Of a stretch of DNA of 64,000 bases, positions 1-8,764 are shown piece by piece (the first letter of the stretch is position 1; every line of letters begins with the position of its first letter). Below the pieces are notes generated by a model. The model had not been told where the DNA came from, did not search any database, and saw only the letters and a list, made by a program, of their open reading frames with translations. The position numbers and the translations under genes were made by a program. The DNA comes from Acetobacter oeni (GTDB taxonomy: Bacteria > Pseudomonadota > Alphaproteobacteria > Acetobacterales > Acetobacteraceae): the NCBI RefSeq assembly GCF_011516825.1, contig NZ_WOTA01000006.1, positions 124,001-188,000 on the forward strand, read 5' to 3'.

Positions 1-769
1 CGGAGACAGCGTCGGACGGGCCGCCGGTTTCACCGAGGATGATGCCGGAGTAGCAATCGGGCAGGGTTGAGGCGAGCAGCCCGGCGAAGCGGTCGACGCC
101 GACTGTGGTGCTGGTTGAGGCGTCTCCGGCTCCGGAATTGTCCGGGTCCAGGTAGCAATGGACCTCGACGACGCAGGGGCCGACGGAATCCACCACGGCG
201 GGCACGGGGTTGCTGACGCTGAACTGGCTGGCGGCCTGATAGGCTGTCCAGGGAACGGTGATCACGCCTGTGTAGCCGGTGGCGCGGATTGCGGCGATGG
301 CTGTGTTCCAGAGCGGCTGATAGGTTGCGTTGTCGTGCTGGGAGGGTTCGTTCATGAGGCCGATGGCGACGCGCCAGGGATCGGCGTCGCCCATCCAGTC
401 TTTGATGCCGGTGGCGAGGCGGGTCATGTAATCGATATACTGGGCCTGGCCGTCGGTGGTGGTGATGTCGACGGTTGTTCCGCTGGTCTGGATGCTGCCA
501 AATCCGTGCGGGTCGAAAATGACGAAGCCGTTTGCATCGAGATAGGGCTGTGCGAGGCTGGTGGAGTATCCGAGGTAGGTTGCGTCGAGTGCGGTGCCCT
601 GACCGCCGGGCTGCATACGATACAGGTTATGGGGGATGCGCGCTGCGAGGCATCCCAGGGAAATCCAGTTTTCCGCGAGGGAGACTGAGGGAACATTGTA
701 ATCATAATTGGCTCTGGCGGAAAATGTGCTTCCGTCTTCAAGGCCACCGAGGTTAACGCCGATAAGCAT
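1..769 (-). CDS. GH5-like glycoside hydrolase (endoglucanase-type), 3' end beyond window
   Basis: Translation of the reverse strand from the ATG at 767-769 gives about 256 residues open to the window edge. It starts MLIGVNLGGLEDGS and has the layout of clan GH-A/GH5 cellulases. An arginine follows an early strand (AARIPHNLYRMQP), then FDPHGFG, then the acid/base site GLMNEP, then VVEVHCYLD, and finally the nucleophile site IILGETGG. Enzymes of this family hydrolyse beta-1,4-linked glucans or related polymers with two glutamates, both visible here. A strong AGGAGA ribosome site 5 bases upstream supports the start. No signal peptide precedes the catalytic domain, which is odd for a secreted glucanase; a C-terminal secretion signal could lie off the window. 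The exact substrate is not readable from the sequence. Confidence 0.8.
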   Translation of the reverse strand, partial: MLIGVNLGGLEDGSTFSARANYDYNVPSVSLAENWISLGCLAARIPHNLYRMQPGGQGTALDATYLGYSTSLAQPYLDANGFVIFDPHGFGSIQTSGTTVDITTTDGQAQYIDYMTRLATGIKDWMGDADPWRVAIGLMNEPSQHDNATYQPLWNTAIAAIRATGYTGVITVPWTAYQAASQFSVSNPVPAVVDSVGPCVVEVHCYLDPDNSGAGDASTSTTVGVDRFAGLLASTLPDCYSGIILGETGGPSDAVS

Positions 770-982
770 GAGGTTCTCCTGAGAAACGATCGGCGACGTA
801 TTTGCGGAAAATACAGATCAGCCGTTCCGGAATTGTCCTGTTTCCGGCAGCGAAGTTGCTGATATCTGGAAAGGACACCCCAAAGGTGGCCGTCTCGCCG
901 GCCTGTCGATGTAACGAAGTAATACGATTAGTATGCGCATGGGTGCTGGTGAGGCTGTGCGGGCAGTAGGAAAACCGGACAC

Positions 983-1018
983 AAAAAAGCCCCTGCCGGG
1001 AGGTGTTCCGGCAGGGGC
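983..1018 (-). terminator. Rho-independent terminator of the degP-like gene
   Basis: An 11-bp perfect GC-rich stem (GCCCCTGCCGG and its complement) is followed on the minus strand by six T residues. It lies about 35 bases past the stop of the protease gene, so it should end that transcript before the GH5 gene. Confidence 0.85.
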
Positions 1019-1051
1019 GCCTGATAGTCTGCTGAAATGTTCAGGCAGTAT

Positions 1052-2596
1052 TCAGTTGTTATCGTCGTCGTCGCCATTATCGGGGGAGGCGCCGCTGTCG
1101 TTGCTGTTATCGCCGCTCAGAGAGACGGCGACAAACAGGGACTGGCCATCACGGAGGACCCGAAGCAGCACGGCCTGGCGGGATTTCAGCGCGGCGGCGA
1201 CGGCGGTGACGGCGGCTTTCGGGTTGTCGATCTGCTGATCGCCTACTGCCTGGATGACGTCACCGGGGCGGATGCCGGCCTGTTCCGCGGGCGAGCCGGG
1301 TTTGACGTCGCTGACGACGACGCCTTTCACGGACTGGTCGAGACCGAGCTGCTGGCGGGCGTCGCTGTTGAGCGGAGCGAGCGAGACGCCGAGTTTCTGG
1401 CCGTTGCTGCCCAGGCTGGCCGGGGCGCCGGGGGCACTGCCGGAGCCTGCCTGATTGGAGATCTTCACGGTGAGGTCGCGTGGTGCGTTACCACGCAGGA
1501 TTGTGAAGGTGGCGTCTGTTCCGGGGATCAGCGAGGCGACTTTGACCGCGAGGTTATGCGGTGTGTCGATGGATTTGCCGTTCAGCTTTGTAATGACGTC
1601 TCCGGCTTTGATACCGGCTTTTTCGGCCGGGCTGTCGGAGGAGACGCTGGCGACGAGGGCGCCTGCGGGCGCTGCGCCGGGGGTGGCGGGTTTGAGGCCC
1701 AGGGCGCTGGCGATGGTGGGCGAGACCACCTGTGCCTGGACGCCGAGATAGCCGCGCGTCACATGTCCGGTGGTCCGGAGCTGGGTGACGACGGTCTGGA
1801 CGATATCGGAGGGGATGGCGAAGCCGATGCCGATCGAGCCGCCGGAGGGTGAGTAGATCGCGGTGTTGACGCCGACGACTTTGCCATCCTGGGTGATGAG
1901 CGGGCCGCCGGAGTTGCCACGGTTGATGGGGGCGTCGACCTGGAAGAAGTTGTCGTAAGGTCCGTCTCCGATATCGCGGCCGAGAGCGGAGACGATGCCG
2001 GCGGTGACGGTGCCGCCGAGGCCGTAGGGGTTGCCGACGGCGATGACCCATTCGCCGGGCTGCACGTCGTCGGACTCGCCGAGCTGGATGAAGGGCAGTT
2101 TGCCGGTCGGGGTGAGTTTCAGCAGGGCGATATCGGTTTTGGGATCGCGCCCGACGATGCGCGCGGAGAGTGTGGTGCCGTCATCGAGTGTGGCGGTGAC
2201 TTTGGTCGCGCCTTTGACGACGTGGTTATTGGTGACGACGTAGCCGTCGGCGGAGATGATGAAGCCGGAGCCGCGGGCTTCGATGGTCTGATGCTGCTGG
2301 GGCATCATCTGGAACGGGAAGGGGAACCCGAAGGGCATCTGCTGTCCCTGTCCCTGTCCTTCGCCCGGATCGACGGAATCGGCGCGAATTTTTGCCGTGA
2401 TGGAGACGACGGCGGGCTTCACCTGTTTAACGAGGCTGACGAAATCCGGGATGGTTTTGGCCGGAGCTGTCGGCTGGATCAGGCTGGCTGTATCGGCTCT
2501 CGCGGCCGGTGCCATGATGCTGGCGAAGGAGAGACCGGCGACGGCGGCGCACAGGAGAGCGCGGGACGTCCGTGTCGGCAAATTCTGTACTGGCAT
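1052..2596 (-). CDS. degP: DegP/HtrA-family periplasmic serine protease (Do type)
   Basis: This 514-residue protein is a periplasmic protease/chaperone of the HtrA family, which degrades misfolded envelope proteins. Residues 1-34 form a signal peptide ending in AARA. The trypsin-like domain shows the triad His125 (TNNHVV), Asp155 (KTDIALL) and Ser229 (RGNSGGP). Two PDZ domains follow at roughly 285-390 and 400-500, and the tail is very acidic (DNGDDDDNN). A Q- and methionine-rich linker near residues 80-103 matches the LA-loop position of DegP/MucD. I chose the ATG at 2594-2596 because GGAAGAG lies just upstream and the signal peptide begins there; a longer reading frame extends to 2710. The gene is monocistronic and ends at a strong terminator. 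Confidence 0.93.
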   Translation of the reverse strand: MPVQNLPTRTSRALLCAAVAGLSFASIMAPAARADTASLIQPTAPAKTIPDFVSLVKQVKPAVVSITAKIRADSVDPGEGQGQGQQMPFGFPFPFQMMPQQHQTIEARGSGFIISADGYVVTNNHVVKGATKVTATLDDGTTLSARIVGRDPKTDIALLKLTPTGKLPFIQLGESDDVQPGEWVIAVGNPYGLGGTVTAGIVSALGRDIGDGPYDNFFQVDAPINRGNSGGPLITQDGKVVGVNTAIYSPSGGSIGIGFAIPSDIVQTVVTQLRTTGHVTRGYLGVQAQVVSPTIASALGLKPATPGAAPAGALVASVSSDSPAEKAGIKAGDVITKLNGKSIDTPHNLAVKVASLIPGTDATFTILRGNAPRDLTVKISNQAGSGSAPGAPASLGSNGQKLGVSLAPLNSDARQQLGLDQSVKGVVVSDVKPGSPAEQAGIRPGDVIQAVGDQQIDNPKAAVTAVAAALKSRQAVLLRVLRDGQSLFVAVSLSGDNSNDSGASPDNGDDDDNN

Positions 2597-2898
2597 ATCT
2601 CTTCCGATAAATCCCAAAAGACCTGGCCGCCGCGCGCGGCCCGTGTACGGTGTCATGATGGGCGAGGGTGCCGCTGAGGGCAATCCATATGCGCCTGACG
2701 GTGTTCGCAATACGCGGTTTTATCCGACGGGTATCTTACGTGGTGATGAAACATGTGTCAGGCGGCGTGGTTTCCGTGATGCGCGATCGGATTCACGATT
2801 GTCTGGCGTGAGGGCCTCGTTTTCCGGCTGCGGTTGCGCGAGGCGGGAGATCGGTGCTCAGATATGACAAAATATTGCGGGCTGGCGGAGGGCGGATG
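2597..2898. other. Divergent intergenic region between degP-like gene and lipoprotein gene
   Basis: This stretch of about 300 bases separates divergently transcribed genes and must hold both promoters. I see no convincing protein, RNA gene or repeat, and no clear sigma-70 or heat-shock consensus that I would assign. Confidence 0.4.
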
Positions 2899-3396
2899 AT
2901 GGCGGCGTGGTATCGGCGGGGGTTTTTTGCAGTCGGGGCTCTGGGACTGCTGACGGTTCTGCCGTCCTGTGAGAGCACCAGTGAGATAGTGGCTCAGAAA
3001 GAGGATCATCTGGCGGCGGCGGGGTTTGCGTTCAAACCCGCGAACACGCAGGAGCGTCAGGCGATGATCAACCGTCTGCCGCCGCATCATTTCGTGCGTC
3101 GGGTGAAGGGGGATCAGCCATTTTATGTGTATGCCGATCCGACGGTCTGTGATTGTCTCTATGTAGGCGATGAGGCGGCGTATGCGCGGTATCAGCAGTA
3201 CCGGCAGGCGCAGGCTCTGGCCGATGAACAGGAGATGACCGCGATGGATTATCAGGACGCCTCGTGGAACTGGGGTGCCTGGGGGCCGTGGGGCGGTGGT
3301 CCTTATGGCTGGGGAGGTTTGCCGGGCGGGGCTTACGGGGGATGGAATCCGGCCTGGGGGAATTGGGACCCGGGGATGGGGCCGACCGGGTGGTGA
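2899..3396 (+). CDS. Putative lipoprotein with Trp/Gly-rich C-terminus
   Basis: This is a 165-residue protein of unknown function. An N-terminal hydrophobic stretch ends in a lipobox (LTVLPSC, Cys24), so the mature protein is probably an envelope lipoprotein. The middle is hydrophilic and contains YVYADPTVCDCLYVGDEAAY. The last 45 residues are extremely rich in Trp, Gly and Pro, with WGAWGPWGGG-type repeats. Two ATGs lie back to back at 2896 and 2899 after GGAGGG; 2899 has the better spacing. The longer reading frame from 2854 lacks a ribosome site. A hairpin terminator follows at about 3506. Confidence 0.7.
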   Translation: MAAWYRRGFFAVGALGLLTVLPSCESTSEIVAQKEDHLAAAGFAFKPANTQERQAMINRLPPHHFVRRVKGDQPFYVYADPTVCDCLYVGDEAAYARYQQYRQAQALADEQEMTAMDYQDASWNWGAWGPWGGGPYGWGGLPGGAYGGWNPAWGNWDPGMGPTGW

Positions 3397-3505
3397 ATGT
3401 TTTCTGACCGGGGGAAGACGTGGGGCGCAGTGCTTTTCGCTTCCGCTTCGATGTTATTTCGATTGCCAGGCGGAATGGTATGCTGGTATCCGCCAGGGCC
3501 TTGAT

Positions 3506-3536
3506 ACGCCCGGCCTTCGGTCGGGCGTTTTCTTTT
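3506..3536 (+). terminator. Rho-independent terminator
   Basis: The inverted repeat CGCCCG-CGGGCG with a short TTCGG-containing loop is followed by TTTTCTTTT on the plus strand. It lies downstream of the Trp/Gly-rich lipoprotein gene. Confidence 0.75.
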
Positions 3537-3644
3537 GGGCGCTGATAACACTGCGTCCGGGTACGGCTGTGCGTGATGATGTCCGGGGCGGGGGTTGTTG
3601 CCGGGGTTATGCAGGGCTTTTCCCGGACGGACCGGAACGGGTTT

Positions 3645-4715
3645 GTGAAGATATTATCAAAGAAAATTTTAATTTTGTCTTTGTGCGTGCTGAGCGGATG
3701 CTACCAGGTCGGGCCGCGTCGGCTGGATCAGGATGAGAGTGATTATTCCCGTGCGCTGACCAGTTCGGGGAAGCAGCAGACGCTGTTGAATGTGGTGCGT
3801 CTGCGTTATGCCGATACGCCGGGTTTTCTGGATACGACGCAGCTGATTTCGGGCTATCAGCTGCAGCGTAATCTGTCTGTCGGCGTGGGAACGGATTCGC
3901 CGGTGAGGCCGATTGGCGGCGCGGCGGTTCAGTTTCAGGAGAGTCCGACCTTTACCTTTCAGCCAGTGACCGGGGATGCGTATGCGCAGAGCTTTCTGCG
4001 TCCGTTGCCGCCGGGCAGTCTGCTGCCGCTGGCGATGGGTGGTCTGCCGATTGACGTATTGTTTCGGCTCTCGGTGCAGTCGATCAATCTGATCAGCAAC
4101 GCGGGGGCGATCGGGGGCGATGTCGGGCGGGGATCGCCGGAGTTTTTCGAACTGATTCACGATCTGCGTCTGCTTCAGGTGGCCGGTCTGCTTGGTATTC
4201 AGCTTGAGCACGCGCCGGAGGTTTCGGGAAAAACGGCGCCGGCGGACCATGTTTTTCTGACTCTGGCCAGCACGCATGATCCGGTGTTGTCGGAAGTTGT
4301 TTATGAAACGCGGCGTTTTTTCAATATGTCGAAAAACGATGAGCGGGTGGAGGTCGTGTATGGCGGCGGGCAGCCCCGTCGTGGCGAGGTGCGGCTTCTG
4401 ACGCGCACGGTGCTCGGCGTGATGGGACAGATTGCGTATCAGATCGAGGTGCCCGCCGAGGATGTGACCTCCGGGCGCACTTTGCCGCGTGTATCGCTGA
4501 TCGGCCGGGAGACGAAACCGGTCGTCGTGATTCATGTCAGGAAAGAGCAGCCTGAGAATGTGTTTGCGTGGACCACGTACGATCACAAATTCTTCTGGAT
4601 CTCGGATCGGGATTACGACAGCAAGCTCGCTTTCACGATGTTGCAGATTCTTCTGGAACTGTCGAAGACCAGCAAGAATCCGGGCGCGATCGTGACCATT
4701 CCTGTGAACGGGTAG
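3645..4715 (+). CDS. Conserved hypothetical lipoprotein
   Basis: The protein has about 356 residues and I cannot assign a function. Starting from the GTG at 3645 it has a compact lipoprotein signal (KILSKKILILSLCVLSGC, Cys19). The start of the mature region, with LLNVVRLRYADTPGFLD, resembles a family of uncharacterised proteobacterial lipoproteins that begin with a conserved NVVRLRY-type motif. No catalytic motif is visible. The reading frame is open upstream to 3573, but that would put 24 extra residues before the signal, so the GTG is preferred; its ribosome site is weak. The convergent glutamine cyclotransferase gene ends 7 bases after this stop. Confidence 0.6.
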   Translation: MKILSKKILILSLCVLSGCYQVGPRRLDQDESDYSRALTSSGKQQTLLNVVRLRYADTPGFLDTTQLISGYQLQRNLSVGVGTDSPVRPIGGAAVQFQESPTFTFQPVTGDAYAQSFLRPLPPGSLLPLAMGGLPIDVLFRLSVQSINLISNAGAIGGDVGRGSPEFFELIHDLRLLQVAGLLGIQLEHAPEVSGKTAPADHVFLTLASTHDPVLSEVVYETRRFFNMSKNDERVEVVYGGGQPRRGEVRLLTRTVLGVMGQIAYQIEVPAEDVTSGRTLPRVSLIGRETKPVVVIHVRKEQPENVFAWTTYDHKFFWISDRDYDSKLAFTMLQILLELSKTSKNPGAIVTIPVNG

Positions 4716-4722
4716 GCGGCGT

Positions 4723-5565
4723 TCAGCGGGACGGGAGCGTGTTGGGCCGGGTGCCGGTGTCCGGGTTGCTGTTGCAGCTGACCTGCCCGTGTTTTTTGTC
4801 CGTGACAGTGATCTGGTAGAGATTTGGCCAGAGTTTTCCGGTGACGAAAAGGCGTTTTTTCTCCGGGTCCCAGGCGATGCCATTGAGGACATTATCGCTG
4901 TAGGGCGTGCGGGTCGGTCCGATATGGCTGAGATCGAGGAAGCTGGTGACTGTGCCGGTTTTCGGGTCGATGCGGGCGATCAGGCTGGTCAGCCAGATAT
5001 TGGCGTAGATCTGGCCATCGACCCATTCGAGCTCGTTGAGATTTGAGACGGGGCATCCGTCGGCCGTGACGGCGAGTGTGGAAACCTGGTTCAGGGTCTG
5101 CGGGTCGAGGATGCGGAGGTTCGCGCTGCCGTCGCTCATGATGATGGCGTGGTCGTTGCGGGTAAGGCTCCAGCCTTCGCCGGGATAGGTGAAGCGGCCC
5201 AGGGGTTTCAGTGTTTTCAGGTCGTAGATGAAGCCGGTATGGTTGCGCCAGGTGAGCTGATAGAGGCGGTCTTTCCAGGTAATGATGCCTTCACCGAAAT
5301 AAGGCGTGTCGAGGCGGGTTTCCTGGAGCGGTCTGGCGGTTTCGGGCTGTTCTTTCCTGATCCAGGAATGACCGGTCATGCCGGTGCTTTCGTAAAAACT
5401 GCCGTTCAGAAAGAAGAGGCCTTCGGTGAAGGCGCGGGGATCGTGCGGGAAGGTGGCCTGGACGGTGACGTCATAGATCGGCGTTGGGCTTGCGGCGGCG
5501 GGAAGGGGCAGGAGGCAGGCGGCGAACAGGCACAGGCTGGCGATTTTATGGCTGTGTCGGTTCAT
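4723..5565 (-). CDS. Glutamine cyclotransferase (glutaminyl-peptide cyclotransferase, plant/bacterial type)
   Basis: This 280-residue exported protein belongs to the beta-propeller glutamine cyclotransferase family (PF05096 type). That family converts N-terminal glutamine of peptides to pyroglutamate. A signal peptide (residues 1-26, ending PAAASP) precedes the family landmarks FPHDPRAFTEGLFF, YESTGMTGHS, ELEWVDGQIYANIW and LNGIAWDPEKKRLFVTGKLWPNLY. The start at 5563-5565 is chosen because the signal peptide begins there; an upstream in-frame ATG at 5613 adds 16 charged residues. Convergence with the lipoprotein gene on the left suggests it is transcribed alone. Confidence 0.88.
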   Translation of the reverse strand: MNRHSHKIASLCLFAACLLPLPAAASPTPIYDVTVQATFPHDPRAFTEGLFFLNGSFYESTGMTGHSWIRKEQPETARPLQETRLDTPYFGEGIITWKDRLYQLTWRNHTGFIYDLKTLKPLGRFTYPGEGWSLTRNDHAIIMSDGSANLRILDPQTLNQVSTLAVTADGCPVSNLNELEWVDGQIYANIWLTSLIARIDPKTGTVTSFLDLSHIGPTRTPYSDNVLNGIAWDPEKKRLFVTGKLWPNLYQITVTDKKHGQVSCNSNPDTGTRPNTLPSR

Positions 5566-5643
5566 AAAGCGTTTTTCCTGCTGCGGTTTGTCTCCGTTGG
5601 GGGGATATAACAATATCAGGCGGTTACGGACAGTCGGGGCCGG

Positions 5644-5775
5644 TCAGGCTTTTCTGAAACGACGCGAGAAAATCTGGAGGAGGAGCAGAGAGCAAAGCTC
5701 GACGCTGCTCAGGGCGTACGGGTCCAGGAACAGGCTCAGGAGCGGCCAGAGTTTGCGGGCCAGTATCAGAGTCAT
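5644..5775 (-). CDS. Small hydrophobic protein, 43 residues
   Basis: The ATG at 5773-5775 is preceded by AGGAG at good spacing. It opens a 43-codon frame, MTLILARKLWPLLSLF onward, with one or two short hydrophobic segments and a basic tail (FSRRFRKA). This looks like a small inner-membrane protein, but I recognise no family. A longer in-frame start at 5865 would add 30 Arg/Pro-rich residues and lacks support. It could be a chance frame. Confidence 0.35.
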   Translation of the reverse strand: MTLILARKLWPLLSLFLDPYALSSVELCSLLLLQIFSRRFRKA

Positions 5776-5968
5776 GGCTGGCTCCTGTTCGGGGGCGGGG
5801 CGTGAAGGTCTGGCCCGGATACGTATTGTGTCGGGAGCAATCTGGCGCCGGAGTTTTTCAGGCATGTGTCCGGAATGTACCGTGTTTGAAATATGACTTT
5901 CTTTTTATGGTATTTTTAAAAAATAAGTGATTTCAGCCTGACGCCGGTTGCGCGTGAGGGGATCGCGT

Positions 5969-6463
5969 TCAGTTTTTCCGGAGGCTCCGGAAAAAGGCTT
6001 TCAGGAGGTGTGCGTTTTCCTGTTCCCGGATGCCGCCGATCACTTCGGGGCGGTGGAGGCAGGCTGGCTGGTCGAAGATGCGGGGGCCGTGATCGATGCC
6101 GCCGCCTTTCGGATCGTACGCGCCGAAGAGGATGCGGCGGATGCGGAAATGGACGGCGGCGGCGGCGCACATGGGACAGGGTTCGAGGGTGACGACGAGT
6201 GTGCAGTCGCTGAGGCGGGTGGTGCGGCGGGCGCGGGCGGCGGCGCGCAGGGCGAGGAGTTCGGCGTGGGCGGAGGGGTCGTGATCGGTTTCCACGCGGT
6301 TTGAGGCGCGGGCGATGGCCGTGCCGTTTGAGTCGAGGATAATGGCTCCGACGGGGACTTCGCCGTTCTGAGCGGCGTGGCGGGCCTCGGCGATCGCGAA
6401 GGCCATGGCTGTACAGGGGCGGAGGCCGCCGGGGTTGAAGGGGGTGGCGGGGGGCGGTGGCAC
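5969..6463 (-). CDS. tadA: tRNA-specific adenosine deaminase TadA
   Basis: TadA deaminates the wobble adenosine of tRNA-Arg(ACG) to inosine. The cytidine-deaminase fold is clear: EVPVGAIILD, the zinc/catalytic motif HAELLAL (His66, Glu68) and the second zinc motif LEPCPMCAA (Cys96, Cys99), then FGAYDPKGGG. From the GTG at 6461-6463 the length is 164 residues, like E. coli TadA (167). That GTG has GGAGG 11 bases upstream. The frame is open to another GTG at 6547, but a TATAAT-like element at about 6551 makes that start unlikely. An internal ATG at 6406 would remove part of the first helix. Confidence 0.9.
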   Translation of the reverse strand: MPPPPATPFNPGGLRPCTAMAFAIAEARHAAQNGEVPVGAIILDSNGTAIARASNRVETDHDPSAHAELLALRAAARARRTTRLSDCTLVVTLEPCPMCAAAAVHFRIRRILFGAYDPKGGGIDHGPRIFDQPACLHRPEVIGGIREQENAHLLKAFFRSLRKN

Positions 6464-6741
6464 GGGCGTTTCCGCCTCCGGACGGAATGGAAAATCCGGC
6501 GGTGAGCAGGGCGGCGTGTGTGTGTGTAAGGGGGGCTGACGGGGCACGATTATATGTTGCGTTTCAGAAATATGACATTTGCCTTAGTTTGGCCTTGATC
6601 TTGCAACCGGAGCAGATCACAATGCGTTACGGCGATGTTACCTAAATTGTAATTTGTGTCATCGTAAAAAAGAGATGCCGGACGGCGTGGTGCACGGGTT
6701 CGGTAATCTTACGGTCAATGAGGCGCAGGAAGGAGACAGTC

Positions 6742-6888
6742 ATGCATAGTCTGACACTTGTTCTGGCTGCTGCTGCGATCGGGCTTGGTTTTGCCGCGTC
6801 GGAGCATATTGGAATCAATCATTCTGTTTCGTCGCATGATCATCTGAGACGTTCCGTGCAAACGGCAAGGGTTGTGGCTGCGGACTGA
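6742..6888 (+). CDS. Small exported peptide, 48 residues
   Basis: A strong AGGAAGGAG ribosome site precedes an ATG that opens a 48-codon frame starting MHSLTLVLAAAAIGLGFAA. The first 19 residues look like a signal peptide or single membrane anchor. The remainder is short, histidine-rich (EHIGINHSVSSHDHLRRS) and basic near the end. I know of no family. The ribosome site and N-terminal design make it a credible small gene that length cut-offs would miss. Confidence 0.55.
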   Translation: MHSLTLVLAAAAIGLGFAASEHIGINHSVSSHDHLRRSVQTARVVAAD

Positions 6889-7120
6889 GAGCGGGTTTGT
6901 ACCGGGCGTGCCGTGCGGTTTAGCCGGGCGCCGGCTGTGAGTATGATCTTTGCCTGGGTCTGGGATAAAGTCTGGCTTTTCCTGATCCGTCGTAAATTTA
7001 CTTTTTGTTAATTATATGTGGCCCGGCTCTGACCCGGTCGGGACCGTGGATTTCGGAAGCCGGCTGACTGTCGGGGGCGGGGCATATACCGGCGTCCGGC
7101 ATTGTTCTATGGGGAGCGGT

Positions 7121-7852
7121 ATGACGGCTTCCCTTCCTTTGATCGGTGTGACGCCGGATCACGAATCCGGTGGTCCGGGTCAGTATTCGGCTTTTCCCTG
7201 GTATGCTTTGCGGGCGAATTATATGGGGGCGGTGGTGAAGGCTGGCGGGCTGCCTGTTGCGCTGCCTCATGTGCCCTGTCTGGCGGAGGAGATGGTCGCC
7301 CGGCTGGACGGGCTGATTGTGACGGGCGGGGCGTTTGACATTGATCCGGCGCTGTATGGTGAGGCGCGGGATGAGCGGACGCCGTTGCTGAAGCCGGGGC
7401 GGACGGAGGCCGAGCTGAAGCTGATCGGCGCGGCGCGGGCGCGGGGTATTCCGGTTTTCGGGATTTGCGGCGGGATGCAGCTTCTGGCGGCGGTTCTGGG
7501 CGGGACTTTATATCAGGACATTGCCGCGGCTGTTCCGGGTGCATTGCCGCATGAGCAGCCTAATCCCAGGGATGAGGCGGGGCATATTATCTCGATTGAG
7601 CCGGGCACCATTCTGGCGGGGATTGTCGGCCGGTCTTCGATGGCGGTGAATTCGTCGCATCATCAGGCGGTTTGCGATCCGGGCCGGGCGGTTGTGTCGG
7701 CCCGGGCGGAGGACGGTGTGATCGAGGCGATCGAGGACCCTGATGCTGCGTTTTGCCTGGGGGTGCAGTGGCATCCTGAATTTTCGATTGATCGTGGTGA
7801 CGGGGCGTTGTTCGCGGCGTTTGTTGCCGCGGCGCGGAGGGTGGGCGCGTGA
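7121..7852 (+). CDS. Peptidase C26 / gamma-glutamyl-gamma-aminobutyrate hydrolase family protein
   Basis: This 243-residue cytoplasmic class-I glutamine-amidotransferase-like hydrolase is of the PuuD type, which cleaves gamma-glutamyl amides in polyamine catabolism. It shows LIGVTPDHES at the start, DGLIVTGGAFDIDPALYGE, the nucleophile elbow FGICGGMQ (Cys116), the conserved AVNSSHHQAV, and the His/Glu pair of GVQWHPEFS. The start at 7121 follows GGGGAG; the frame is open to 7016 but without a ribosome site. The rluB-like gene follows within 46 bases. Its substrate is inferred from family only; PuuD-like proteins also act on other gamma-glutamyl compounds. Confidence 0.85.
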   Translation: MTASLPLIGVTPDHESGGPGQYSAFPWYALRANYMGAVVKAGGLPVALPHVPCLAEEMVARLDGLIVTGGAFDIDPALYGEARDERTPLLKPGRTEAELKLIGAARARGIPVFGICGGMQLLAAVLGGTLYQDIAAAVPGALPHEQPNPRDEAGHIISIEPGTILAGIVGRSSMAVNSSHHQAVCDPGRAVVSARAEDGVIEAIEDPDAAFCLGVQWHPEFSIDRGDGALFAAFVAAARRVGA

Positions 7853-7898
7853 GCGCGGGGCATGGGGTATCCGGTGTTTTATCCGGGGGAGATGAGTG

Positions 7899-8681
7899 AT
7901 GAGCGGGCAGAATGAAGACGCGCGGGATGAGGCTGCGCGGGGCGAGCGGATTGCGAAATGGCTGGCGCGGAGTGGCGTGGCGAGCCGTCGTGATGTGGAG
8001 CGGATGATTGAGGAGCGGCGGGTTTCGCTCAACGGTCAGATTGTGGAGCATCCGGCGACGTTTGTGAGATCGGCTGATGTGGTTCAGGTGGACGGGCAGG
8101 TTGCCGGCGCGCCGGAGCGGACGCGGCTGTGGCGGTATCACAAGCCGGACGGGCTGGTGACGACGCATCGCGATCCGGAAGGGCGGAAGACGGTATTTGA
8201 GTCGCTGCCCGAAGGAATGCCTCGCGTGGTGAGTGTCGGGCGGCTGGATCTCAATAGTGAGGGGCTGCTGCTGCTGACCAATGACGGAGCGCTGGCGCGG
8301 CGGCTGGAACTGCCTTCGAATGGGTGGCTGCGGCGGTATCGGGTGCGGGTGTTCGGCGTGGTCGATGAGAGACAACTGCGCGAACTGGCGAAGGGGTCTG
8401 TCTTTGAGGGTGTGAAATACGGGCCGATCGAGGCGGCACTGGATTCGCGCAAGGGCGACAATGCGTGGCTGACGGTGTCGTTGCGAGAGGGGCGGAACCG
8501 GGAGGTGCGCAGGGTGATGCAGGGGTTGAATCTGCATGTGAGCCGGCTGATCCGCACGTCTTACGGGCCGTTTCCGCTGGGAGATTTGCAGCCCGGGGAA
8601 CTGGAGGAGGTTCAGTCGCGGGTGATTAAGGCGCAGATTCCGCGTGAGGCGGAGACGGAGGGGGCGGCCAGGCGGCGGTAG
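7899..8681 (+). CDS. rluB: Ribosomal large-subunit pseudouridine synthase, RluB/RsuA family
   Basis: This 260-residue enzyme isomerises a uridine in rRNA; RluB targets 23S U2605 in E. coli. An N-terminal S4 RNA-binding domain (IAKWLARSGVASRRDVERMI) is followed by the RsuA-type catalytic domain with the active-site aspartate in VGRLDLNSEGLLLLTND and the closing motif EGRNREVRRVM. GGGGGA sits 8 bases before the ATG at 7899; an adjacent in-frame GTG lies at 7896. The rsmD gene follows, so this is an rRNA-modification neighbourhood. RluB rather than RluE/RluF is inferred from context and length. Confidence 0.9.
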   Translation: MSGQNEDARDEAARGERIAKWLARSGVASRRDVERMIEERRVSLNGQIVEHPATFVRSADVVQVDGQVAGAPERTRLWRYHKPDGLVTTHRDPEGRKTVFESLPEGMPRVVSVGRLDLNSEGLLLLTNDGALARRLELPSNGWLRRYRVRVFGVVDERQLRELAKGSVFEGVKYGPIEAALDSRKGDNAWLTVSLREGRNREVRRVMQGLNLHVSRLIRTSYGPFPLGDLQPGELEEVQSRVIKAQIPREAETEGAARRR

Positions 8682-8764
8682 CTGCTGCTGTCTTTTTATT
8701 CAATCGAGGTGCGGGGGCCGGTGGCTTCTGCCGGGAGACGGGGCTTTGCTCCGTGGGCTGACTG

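Noticed and set aside
6943-7011. 22-codon Trp-rich frame (MIFAWVWDKVWLF...)
   Set aside because: No ribosome-binding site and no other support; too short to claim.
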